Source of the DNA: a virus
Reading direction: 5' to 3' (one strand)
Length of the DNA stretch: 47,499 nucleotides
Virus record (IMG/VR): IMGVR_UViG_3300005096_000101
Coordinates: 1-47,499 of that record
Shown here piece by piece: positions 5,901-13,570 of this stretch. Under the pieces are notes generated by a model. The model was not told where the DNA came from. It saw nothing but the letters and a program-made list of their open reading frames with translations, and made no database searches. The first letter of the stretch is position 1, and each line of letters starts with the position of its first letter. The position numbers were made by a program, and so were the translations under genes.

Positions 5901-7558
5901 TGGAAATTTCTTTAGAAATATCTCAAAAGATTAAACAAGCTGTATTTTCTCTTGTTGAAGATCGTAAACGGTGGGAACCACACTGGGAAGACCTTGCCCG
6001 CATGTATCTTCCCCGTCGATATACCTGGCTTACAACTGCAAAAGTTACTAACGGGCTTGAGCGTAATAATCGTATTCTCAATCCTACCGGAACTTTCGCC
6101 GCCCGCACTCTTGCTTCTGGTATGAATAATGGGATTACCTCTCCAGCTCGCCCGTGGTTAAACCTCGGCGCAACTGGGTTAAAACTAAGCGATCACCCCG
6201 AACTCGCAGTACACCTACAAGAAGAAGAAGAAATTCTTTATTCAATTTTCGCAGATAGTAATTTTTACAATTCTATTGCAGTCGTCTACCTCGATATCGT
6301 TATCTTCGGCACAGCCGCTATGCTTATTTACGAGGATAACATATCTACAATACGCTGCTATAATTCCCCCCTCGGCGAATTTTACGTTGCTCAGTCCAAC
6401 CGTCTACAAGTTAATTTATTCGCACGTAAATTCATGCGCACTGTAACACAAATTGTAGAACAATGGGGAATTGAAAATGTTTCTGAAAATATAAAAAGAG
6501 CTTACACTGCTCATAAAGGTTCTCAAAATACATCTTATAAAATTGTCCATCTTATCGAGCCTAATAAAACTGGTGATGGTCTTGTCCCTAAGAGTTTTAA
6601 ATTTAGAGAAATTTATTACGAAGAAGGCGCGAAAAGTGGGCTCATTCTTTCAGCCAAAGGTTTTAATGAACTCCCCGGCATCTTCCCTCGGTGGGAAACA
6701 ATCGGTAATGAGTCTTATGGTTCTTCCCCCGGTATGGACAATTATCCTGACGTAGTACAACTTCAAGCTGAGACTAAAAATAAAGCCCAAGGACTGGACA
6801 AAATGATCCGACCGCCTATGGTCGCTGATATTCAACTTCAGAATAAACCCACTGCACTTGTACCTAATGGTATTACTTTCGTCAGCGGTATTAATTCTAT
6901 CGGCATGAAACCTATTCACGAACTTCGCCTTCCAGTGGCGGAAATTTCTCAAGATATTAAAACAATCGAACTTCGTATTAAACAAGGTTTTCATAATGAC
7001 CTATTCCGTTTAATTTCAGAACTCGACACTGTACGCTCCGCTACAGAAATCGATGGAATTAAAGAAGAAAAACTTGTACTTCTCGGCCCCGTTCTTCAGC
7101 GTTTTGAAACAGAAGCATTAGACGTAGCTGTTAAGCGTATAAGAAACATTGCTAAACGTAGAGGTATTATTCCAGAGCTTCCCGAACAATACCGCAACGT
7201 TGAAATTGAAATTTCCTATAATTCAATTCTTTCCGTCGCGCAAAAAGCATTCAATGCAATTCCAACTGAACGCTTTTTACAGCTCGTAGGTCAGGTTGTT
7301 CCACTATACCCTGCAGCTTTAAACGTTCCAAACATAGATAACATTCTTCGCAACTATGGTAATTCAATCGGCATTGCTGCTGATGAACTTAATACTCGAG
7401 ATGAAACAGAGGCCGCTAATCAACAAAATCAAGAACTAACCGACCTTAGAGAAACAGCTGCAACAGGTGGTGATCTTGTAAATTCAGCTCAGCAACTTTC
7501 ACAAACTGAAGTTGGTGGTGGCGCTAACGCACTTGAACTCCTTTTAGGTGGTGGATGA
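5900..7558 (+). CDS. Portal (head-tail connector) protein, T7 gp8-like (552 aa)
   Basis: The N-terminus (KIKQAVFSLVEDRKRWEPHW, then LARMYLPRRY) and the segment RTLASGMNNGITSPARPWLNL match the T7-type head-to-tail connector family, whose usual length is about 530-560 aa. A YLDIVIFGTAAMLIYED stretch and SPGMDNYPDVVQLQAETKNK, typical of the portal stem and crown, follow. The last 50 residues are Gln/Asn/Gly rich. It forms the dodecameric ring through which DNA enters and leaves and on which the adaptor (12884-13570) docks. Confidence 0.92.
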   Translation: MEISLEISQKIKQAVFSLVEDRKRWEPHWEDLARMYLPRRYTWLTTAKVTNGLERNNRILNPTGTFAARTLASGMNNGITSPARPWLNLGATGLKLSDHPELAVHLQEEEEILYSIFADSNFYNSIAVVYLDIVIFGTAAMLIYEDNISTIRCYNSPLGEFYVAQSNRLQVNLFARKFMRTVTQIVEQWGIENVSENIKRAYTAHKGSQNTSYKIVHLIEPNKTGDGLVPKSFKFREIYYEEGAKSGLILSAKGFNELPGIFPRWETIGNESYGSSPGMDNYPDVVQLQAETKNKAQGLDKMIRPPMVADIQLQNKPTALVPNGITFVSGINSIGMKPIHELRLPVAEISQDIKTIELRIKQGFHNDLFRLISELDTVRSATEIDGIKEEKLVLLGPVLQRFETEALDVAVKRIRNIAKRRGIIPELPEQYRNVEIEISYNSILSVAQKAFNAIPTERFLQLVGQVVPLYPAALNVPNIDNILRNYGNSIGIAADELNTRDETEAANQQNQELTDLRETAATGGDLVNSAQQLSQTEVGGGANALELLLGGG

Positions 7559-8895
7559 TGATTGGAATAGGATTAGATATTTCTTTAGGTTCAGGAAATT
7601 TAGTTTCTACCGCTGCAATCGAGTTTGCAGTTCTAGCCTCTGTTACTGAAACATCCGCTGATACAAACAAATCAGCCATGCAGGGTGTTGAGACTGACGG
7701 AACGTTCTTTTTCACCGATGCTGATACAACAACAAACCCCACTACAGTTAGCGTTTGGAATGCCTCATTGGTTTTGCAATCTTCTCGCAATACCAGCCTT
7801 GATTTTGCCAGTCATTCGCAGGCGAATGGTCTTTGGGTTGATACTGCTAACAACAAGCTCTATGTCGGTGCGAATAACTTTCCGACAACTCCGTCACTGG
7901 GTTGGGTTTTGGAGTATAACTACCACCCAACAACACGGGCATTAACCTTTGTTGCAGCGCATGAAACAAGCAATGGAACGATTGGTGATGGATTTTGTGA
8001 GGGTGGGGCGGGTCTTGGCCTTCATTATTATGCTGTCTACCATGATCAACCGGTTATCAGAAAATTCCTCCTATCCGATTGGTCGTTCGTAAAAGAATAT
8101 CCGCTTGGCACAATTCAGAACGATCAAACTACTAATTTGTACCAGGGCGGCTCGTGGAATGACGGTGTTATCTATGCTAATACCCATGGCTCTATGGATG
8201 CCACAAACTCAATCTCACCTAATGGCAGAACGGACGCTTACTGGTTGGATACTGCGCAGGATAAATTCATAACTGTTGGACAGAAAATCAACCCGCCTGT
8301 TGATGGCAATCAAGGTCTTGCCTTTAATGGCACAGAGCTTTTGTTCGCTGAACGTGTCGGCAATAACCCGGCACTCTCAGGCAATATTCTCCACGCGTCT
8401 TACACCACACAACAGCAAAAAGCGACCGGGCCGAATTTCATTGGTGGGGTAACAGTTGCGCAGTTTTCAGGCACGGAATTTCGGGCTGCAAGCCTAACCG
8501 CACCAGCCGGATCAAACCGGATTGCTCTGATACTGGCGAGTTATGAAACGTCGACACCTTCGGCTGCAATCAACTACCTCAAAGCTGACTGGCCGAATGG
8601 ATTGCTTCGCCCGCTGCATGATGCGGTTAATCCCGCAAATAATGTTGCACATACCCGATCATCAATCTGGTTTGCGATGGAAAAAGATATTCCCTCTGGA
8701 CCAGACACTTTGAGCATCACACTGGCAACAGCCTTGGCGACTGGATGGCAGGGGCAAATATCAGTCCTGTTTTTTGAGAACGTTGACCAGTACGCCGATC
8801 CACAATCACTGGCGAGTACCTTGCTGGCAACTGGATCCGTCACCACGCTGGGTGACAATGAAACTCTCGTTAATCTTCTGGTGAATGGAGCTTAG
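7555..8895 (+). CDS. Putative virion surface/appendage protein, horizontally acquired (446 aa)
   Basis: It starts at ATG 7555, overlapping the portal stop. The first 15-20 codons are AT-rich like their neighbours, but from about 7620 the codon use turns clearly G+C-richer and stays so to 9825. Repeated short segments (ANGLWVDTANNKLYVG, NQGLAFNGTELLFAE, WNDGVIYANTHG) resemble beta-propeller blades; the C-terminal third looks like a separate beta-sandwich. No catalytic motif is seen. Its place between portal and scaffold fits a head fibre, decoration or receptor-related protein. Mosaic exchange is inferred. Confidence 0.65.
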   Translation: MMIGIGLDISLGSGNLVSTAAIEFAVLASVTETSADTNKSAMQGVETDGTFFFTDADTTTNPTTVSVWNASLVLQSSRNTSLDFASHSQANGLWVDTANNKLYVGANNFPTTPSLGWVLEYNYHPTTRALTFVAAHETSNGTIGDGFCEGGAGLGLHYYAVYHDQPVIRKFLLSDWSFVKEYPLGTIQNDQTTNLYQGGSWNDGVIYANTHGSMDATNSISPNGRTDAYWLDTAQDKFITVGQKINPPVDGNQGLAFNGTELLFAERVGNNPALSGNILHASYTTQQQKATGPNFIGGVTVAQFSGTEFRAASLTAPAGSNRIALILASYETSTPSAAINYLKADWPNGLLRPLHDAVNPANNVAHTRSSIWFAMEKDIPSGPDTLSITLATALATGWQGQISVLFFENVDQYADPQSLASTLLATGSVTTLGDNETLVNLLVNGA

Positions 8896-8898
8896 ATC

Positions 8899-9825
8899 AT
8901 GACAACATTTTCCAATCAGCAGATTGTATTAACCGAAGCCCGGAACGCTAATTTTGAGCATTATTGCGCAATGAAGAATGCTGAACTGGCCGGGACATAC
9001 GCGCTGAACTGGACACCGACAACAACCAATCTGGCGCATAATGTCGGAATGTCTTTACGCAAGAACGGGGCAACACCAACTCCTGCATGGTCTCCCGATC
9101 AACTGGCGGGCGTGTTCGGCTGGTGGGATGCGAGTGATACATCAACAATTACCCACGATGCAGCAACCTCAGCCACACAAGGCTTAGTGAGTGAGATACA
9201 AAACAAGCTTGGTTTAACCGGTGAGATGCACTTTACGCAATCGACCAGTGCTAACAAACTGGAAACCGGCAACACGTCTCAGAATGTTAACGGTTTGAAT
9301 ACGCTTTATTCAACCGGTGCACCAAGGTTGATGGTTGCAAATATCGAAAACCACGATATGACACGCTCACATTATCATGTCGTTATTGCCCGCAAAGACA
9401 CGCAATCCAGCACTGGTTCGAGCGTCAGAACGGTTATTGCTGGGGCGGGCCAGCAATTAGAGTTTGGTACGCGCATTCCCAGTACAAGCGAAAAACCGTT
9501 CTTGTGGGCAACGGGTGCTACTATTGAGAACGCAACCGCTGATTGGACAGTCGGTGATACAGATGTGTTCTCGGTACAAAGAAACTATGGCACAAGCGCT
9601 TCCGTCCATCGTGGACAATCTCAAATCATTACAACAACGCAAGCATCAATTATATCCGGTACCTTTTCGCAGATTGTTATATTCGGAGACAACGTTAATA
9701 CAGATCGTCCGTTTAAAGGTGCATTCTGTGAAAGTTTTATAGGATTTGGAGCATTAACTGCTGGTGATCTGACAAATATTACAACGTATGCAAACGCGAA
9801 ATGGGGCACACCAGCGCCTGTGTAA
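8899..9825 (+). CDS. Putative lectin-like virion protein (308 aa)
   Basis: It follows the previous gene by 3 nt and shares its G+C-rich codon style. The segment LAGVFGWWDASDTSTITHD, then VSEIQNKLG and NGLNTLYSTGAPRL, resembles the LamG/concanavalin-like domains found in appendage proteins of proteobacterial phages and prophages. The C-terminus (GAFCESFIGFGALTAGDLTN, then TYANAKW) fits the last strands and helix of that fold. It probably binds glycans on the host surface or decorates the head; the specific role is not shown by the sequence. Confidence 0.65.
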   Translation: MTTFSNQQIVLTEARNANFEHYCAMKNAELAGTYALNWTPTTTNLAHNVGMSLRKNGATPTPAWSPDQLAGVFGWWDASDTSTITHDAATSATQGLVSEIQNKLGLTGEMHFTQSTSANKLETGNTSQNVNGLNTLYSTGAPRLMVANIENHDMTRSHYHVVIARKDTQSSTGSSVRTVIAGAGQQLEFGTRIPSTSEKPFLWATGATIENATADWTVGDTDVFSVQRNYGTSASVHRGQSQIITTTQASIISGTFSQIVIFGDNVNTDRPFKGAFCESFIGFGALTAGDLTNITTYANAKWGTPAPV

Positions 9826-9841
9826 AAGAAAGAAACTACCT

Positions 9842-10174
9842 ATGACAGAAATTTTTCAAAAAGTGGATACTAAATTATATATTATAGCCGTAATTTCTGT
9901 TTTCAGTATTCTTACAGCTGTAGGAATTAATATAAAATTAGCTTCCGCCGAAAGTGTTGAAAGAAATTCTCTTGCTATTACTACAAATAAAAAAGCCACT
10001 GAAAGAAATCGAGAAAAATATTCACGTATTCGCGCTGAACTTTATTCCGTTAAACAAAAACAAGCAGTTAGTGAAAACAATATAAAATTCATTAAAGATG
10101 ATCTCAAAGATATAAAATCTTCGCAGACTAAAATTTTAGAATTACTCGGGCGTTTTGTCCAACCCACTCCTTAA
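9842..10174 (+). CDS. Membrane-anchored coiled-coil protein (110 aa)
   Basis: The start is placed at ATG 9842 after AAAGAAAGAAACTACCT rather than the in-frame codon at 9788, which lies inside the previous gene. One hydrophobic helix (LYIIAVISVFSILTAVGI, residues 12-29) is followed by a long charged coiled coil (about 40-100) and FVQPTP. The topology is N-in/C-out and resembles inner-membrane spanins, but the gene sits in the head block, away from the lysis cassette at 27-28.5 kb, so a lysis role is uncertain. Base composition returns to the AT-rich phage norm. Confidence 0.7.
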   Translation: MTEIFQKVDTKLYIIAVISVFSILTAVGINIKLASAESVERNSLAITTNKKATERNREKYSRIRAELYSVKQKQAVSENNIKFIKDDLKDIKSSQTKILELLGRFVQPTP

Positions 10175-10183
10175 AGGCACATT

Positions 10184-10459
10184 ATGACTGATAACAAAGA
10201 AAAAATAAAAAAACAAAAGTTTGAAAAACAACTTCGTGATGAAGCTGTTTCTGCTTTGCTTGCGACAGATCGAGGCCGTGCTTATGTTTGGTGGTTACTC
10301 GAAATTGGGAAAATAGGCATAGTACCTTTTACCGGAAACGCATTAACAGGTTCATTTATGTCCGGCGAGTTAAATGTCGGCGAACAAATCAGGGCACATC
10401 TTATTGAAGCCGATCCTGACGGCTATATAACTCTATTAAAGGAAAGACAAAATGTTTGA
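10184..10459 (+). CDS. Bbp19-like phage protein (91 aa)
   Basis: The pattern DRGRAYVWWLLEIGKIG, then FTGNALTGSFMSGELNVGEQ and a final EADPDGYITLLKE, matches the small conserved Bbp19-type proteins of BPP-1-like phages (RGR-fvW-LLE, FtGN, G-RNvG). The family lies just upstream of the scaffold gene, as here. The biochemical function is not known; a head-assembly link is inferred from conserved position. Its stop overlaps the scaffold start by 8 nt. Confidence 0.75.
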   Translation: MTDNKEKIKKQKFEKQLRDEAVSALLATDRGRAYVWWLLEIGKIGIVPFTGNALTGSFMSGELNVGEQIRAHLIEADPDGYITLLKERQNV

Positions 10460-11108
10460 GAATTTTTTCAATCTTCCAATTTGTTTTGAAGGCGAAGGCG
10501 AAGGCAAAGAAGAACTACCCACTGGTGAAGAACCTAAATCCACTTCTGAGGAAAAACCTCCAGAAGAAAAGAAAACTGAAGAAGAAAAGTCTTCCTTAGT
10601 TAATGAAGATAAAGACAAAGAAAAAGAAGAAACTGACTTTGTTCCATTAACTGCTGATGATCTTAAATTCACTACGGAAGAAGGGCAAGAAGTTAATGAA
10701 GAACTCGTAACAGAGTTTCTTACCATTTATAATTCTGCCGATCTTGACGCTAATGGGAAAGCCCAAGCACTGATTGATCTGCAAAACAAAGTAATGACTG
10801 AAGCGTCTCACCAGATGGCAGAAGAATTTACTAAAACACAGGAGCAATGGCGACAAGAAGTTATTGATGATAAAGATATTGGCGGCGATGCGCTCGACGG
10901 AAATATTACAAAATCATCTCAGCTTCTTGACAAGTACGGAAGTGATGAACTTCGCCAAATGCTTGATATGACTGGGTTAGGAAATAATATACACATGGTT
11001 AAGTTTTTTGTTAACCTGAGTAAGGATTTTTCCGAAGGTGATCTTGTAGAAGGCTCACCGCCTAAACCTGGTGGAGACCTCTCAACTGCCGATAAACTTT
11101 TCGGCTAA
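10452..11108 (+). CDS. Scaffolding protein (218 aa)
   Basis: A strongly acidic, Glu/Lys-rich, low-complexity N-terminal half (residues 13-65) precedes a helical region (LTADDLKFTTEEGQEVNEEL and on) and a C-terminal LSTADKLFG. Acidic, helical and located immediately upstream of the major capsid gene are the usual features of podovirus scaffolds, whose C-terminus binds the coat protein. The end ADKLFG is shared, including the same DNA (GCCGATAAACTTTT), with the staple-like protein ending at 4151. Confidence 0.8.
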   Translation: MFENFFNLPICFEGEGEGKEELPTGEEPKSTSEEKPPEEKKTEEEKSSLVNEDKDKEKEETDFVPLTADDLKFTTEEGQEVNEELVTEFLTIYNSADLDANGKAQALIDLQNKVMTEASHQMAEEFTKTQEQWRQEVIDDKDIGGDALDGNITKSSQLLDKYGSDELRQMLDMTGLGNNIHMVKFFVNLSKDFSEGDLVEGSPPKPGGDLSTADKLFG

Positions 11109-11126
11109 CTTTTAAGGAAATTAGAA

Positions 11127-12125
11127 ATGGCTACAAAATCTATTATCCATCCTAATATGCTTGACATTCTTAATATGTCAGACCCGGATGGAAAAATTGC
11201 ATCTATTGCAGAAATCTTGAACGAAACAAATGACGTTCTTGATGATATGGTTTGGATGGAAGGTAATCTTCCTACTGGGCATAAATCAACAGTACGTAAA
11301 GGTATTCCAGCAGGAACATGGCGTAAAATGTACGGCGGCGTTCAGCCAACTAAATCAACTGCAGTTGCAGTAACCGATACAACCGGTATGCTTGAAGCTT
11401 ATGCTGAAATTGATAAAGCATTAGCTGATCTTAACGGTAATACTAACGAGTATCGTTTGCAGCAAGAACGCGCTCATATCGAAGGAATGGGGCAACAGCT
11501 TGCAACTGCTCTTTTTTACGGTGATGAAACAGTTAATCCAGAACAATTTACTGGACTATCCCCTCGTTATAATTCCCTAACTGGCGCAGAGAATTCTGAC
11601 AACGTTATTGGTGCCGGTGGTTCCGGTTCCGACAATGCTTCAATCTGGCTTATTTGTTGGGGACATACTACTGTTACCGGCATTTATCCTAAAGGCTCTA
11701 AAGTCGGCTTGCAGCATGAAAACAAAGGTCAAGTTACTATCGAAAATATCGATGGTGCTGGCGGACGTATGGAAGCTTATCGTTCTCATTACCGGCACGA
11801 TGTTGGCTTGGCCCTTCTTGACTGGCGATTTGTTGTTCGTATCTGTAATATTGATAAGTCAAATCTTACAGCCGATGCAGCAACTGGTGCTAACCTTCCC
11901 GAACTTATGTTTGAAGCAACGGAACTTTTGCCAAATATGAACGGGCGCTGTTCCTGGTATATGTCTCGTGACGTACGTACAAAAGTCCGTCAACAGGCTA
12001 CTTCTGGAACAAAGTCTTCAACACTGTCTATTGAAAATGTTGGCGGAAAACGTATTATGTTTTCTCATGACGTTCCTATGGCTCGGGTTGACGCATTGTC
12101 CGCTGATGAAGCTGCAGTAACCTAA
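11127..12125 (+). CDS. Major capsid protein, Bbp17-like (332 aa)
   Basis: The ORF follows the scaffold and has a strong start context (TTAAGGAAATTAGAAATG). The segment NETNDVLDDMVWMEGNLPTG, then KGIPAGTWRKMYGGVQPTKS, and later LYFYGDE-like ALFYGDETVNPEQFTGLSPR, are typical of the coat proteins of BPP-1-like podoviruses. The flanking Bbp19-like protein, scaffold and Bbp16-like cement protein give the same order as BPP-1. The fold is presumably HK97-type; that is inferred from the family. Confidence 0.88.
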   Translation: MATKSIIHPNMLDILNMSDPDGKIASIAEILNETNDVLDDMVWMEGNLPTGHKSTVRKGIPAGTWRKMYGGVQPTKSTAVAVTDTTGMLEAYAEIDKALADLNGNTNEYRLQQERAHIEGMGQQLATALFYGDETVNPEQFTGLSPRYNSLTGAENSDNVIGAGGSGSDNASIWLICWGHTTVTGIYPKGSKVGLQHENKGQVTIENIDGAGGRMEAYRSHYRHDVGLALLDWRFVVRICNIDKSNLTADAATGANLPELMFEATELLPNMNGRCSWYMSRDVRTKVRQQATSGTKSSTLSIENVGGKRIMFSHDVPMARVDALSADEAAVT

Positions 12126-12153
12126 TCAGAACTCTTGAAAGGAGTATTACAAA

Positions 12154-12606
12154 ATGATTATGGACAAACTTTCTGAGTTTTGCGATAGCACTGCTCTTAA
12201 TACCGGCGCAGCCGGAAAATACTTGATTGGTGATGTTATCAATCTCGAGGCTGGCCGTGATATCGGCTCTGGTCAAACTGCTTGGCTTGTCGTTCAAGTA
12301 GATACTACAGTAACTTCTGGTGGTGCTGCTACATTGGAGTTGTCACTCTCTTCCGATGCACAAGCAGCTATTGCTGTTGATGGTACAGAAACAACTCATA
12401 TGACTGTGGGAACTTTTGCCATCGCAGAAATGACTGCCGGATCGGTTTTAGCTGTCATCGCTATCCCTCGTGAAGGGAAAGTTTATGAACAGTACATCGG
12501 CGTTGTTCAAACAACCGCAGTTGCTGCATTCACTGCCGGTGCAATCAGTGCGTTTATTACTGAAGACCCTTCAGTCTGGCGCGCATATCCTGATGGAGCA
12601 AACTAA
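12154..12606 (+). CDS. Bbp16-like capsid cement protein (150 aa)
   Basis: It starts at ATG 12154 behind GAAAGGAGTATTACAAA. VINLEAGRDIGSGQTAWLVV, followed by QVDTTVTSGGAATLELSLSS and a C-terminal FITEDPS, matches the Bbp16 cement family (D-G-GRDIG-G, QVD--f-s-GaAT). In BPP-1 this protein forms jelly-roll dimers on the capsid outside and stabilises it. Its place straight after the coat gene agrees. Confidence 0.82.
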   Translation: MIMDKLSEFCDSTALNTGAAGKYLIGDVINLEAGRDIGSGQTAWLVVQVDTTVTSGGAATLELSLSSDAQAAIAVDGTETTHMTVGTFAIAEMTAGSVLAVIAIPREGKVYEQYIGVVQTTAVAAFTAGAISAFITEDPSVWRAYPDGAN

Positions 12607-12608
12607 AA

Positions 12609-12872
12609 ATGGTTAGAGTTATCTTAAAGCGTCCTTTTTATAGCAGCGCTGGTATCCTTTATCCTGTTGATAAAGAACTCGGAGTGGAAATTCCGGATAC
12701 TGAAACCCTTCCAAAAGATCACAAAAAGGCAGATACTATTGCAGCACGTTTGCAAGATGTTAAAACTAATCCTGAACTTTTGGAAGAACCAAAAACCTTA
12801 ACTGAAGTTACAGAGAGCTTGGAAGAAAAAGTTCCTCATCCGGCTGCAGTTAAAGGCAACGGCAAGAAATAA
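12609..12872 (+). CDS. Small head-tail region protein (87 aa)
   Basis: It starts 2 nt after the cement stop. The N-terminus VRVILKRPFYSSAGILYPVD is a beta-type segment; the rest is charged and helical, with a Lys-rich end (VKGNGKK). Small proteins starting with a K-P-F-y-s--g-ly-P pattern occur between cement and adaptor genes in related phages, but no role is known to me. Confidence 0.7.
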   Translation: MVRVILKRPFYSSAGILYPVDKELGVEIPDTETLPKDHKKADTIAARLQDVKTNPELLEEPKTLTEVTESLEEKVPHPAAVKGNGKK

Positions 12873-12883
12873 GGAAATAGGCA

Positions 12884-13570
12884 ATGGCACAGGATTTAGT
12901 TACATTATACAATCTAGCACTCGGCCTCGCCGGGATAAATAAACGTGTGTCATTGCCTACTGAAACTTCTCCAGAAGCTCAAGCATGTGAATTATGGTAT
13001 CCTACAATTCGGGATGTAGTTCTTTCAGCTGCTTTTTGGCCGGATGCAAAAGCTTCTAAATATCTTGCCATAGAAGCTCAACGAACATCTACTGCTAACT
13101 GGGTTGATGGTGATCCAGAACCTGGTTGGCAGTATTCTTATAAACGTCCAGCTGATTGTCTCTACCCACGATATCAAGCTGATTTCAGTAAATTCGTTTC
13201 TGGTAGAACTTCTACTGGTGAACCTGTTATTTATTCTGGAACTGAAAATACAATTTTAGTCTATACCCGCAAGCTAGAAAACCCACAAGATTTTGATGCA
13301 AATTTATTTTTAACAATGGCTTATGCACTGGCTTCTGCTATCGCTATGCCATTACACTCTAAACTTACTTTTGTAAAATTTGCAACCGATAAAGCAGACC
13401 AAGCCATTCTGTCTGCACGAGAAGCAGCCGCTAATATGCAGGAGTTAAGATTTGAAACTATGCCTGATGTACTTGCAGCCCGTGGTTATGAAGGTGAAAT
13501 TTCCAGGGATGTTTATTTATTCCCTTACGGCCCATTAGTTTCATCTATTGGAGGTGCTGGTGTCCAATGA
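12884..13570 (+). CDS. Tail adaptor protein, T7 gp11-like (228 aa)
   Basis: The sequence begins LVTLYNLALGLAGINKRVSL followed by ACELWYPTIRDVVLSAAFWP, the (A/C)--wY---rd-vL---pW/F-pA signature of podovirus tubular tail protein A. YSYKRPADCLYPRY and the later SAREAAANMQELR are also characteristic. Length is near T7 gp11 (about 196 aa) and related adaptors. It forms the dodecameric ring between portal and nozzle. It overlaps the nozzle gene by 11 nt. Confidence 0.85.
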   Translation: MAQDLVTLYNLALGLAGINKRVSLPTETSPEAQACELWYPTIRDVVLSAAFWPDAKASKYLAIEAQRTSTANWVDGDPEPGWQYSYKRPADCLYPRYQADFSKFVSGRTSTGEPVIYSGTENTILVYTRKLENPQDFDANLFLTMAYALASAIAMPLHSKLTFVKFATDKADQAILSAREAAANMQELRFETMPDVLAARGYEGEISRDVYLFPYGPLVSSIGGAGVQ

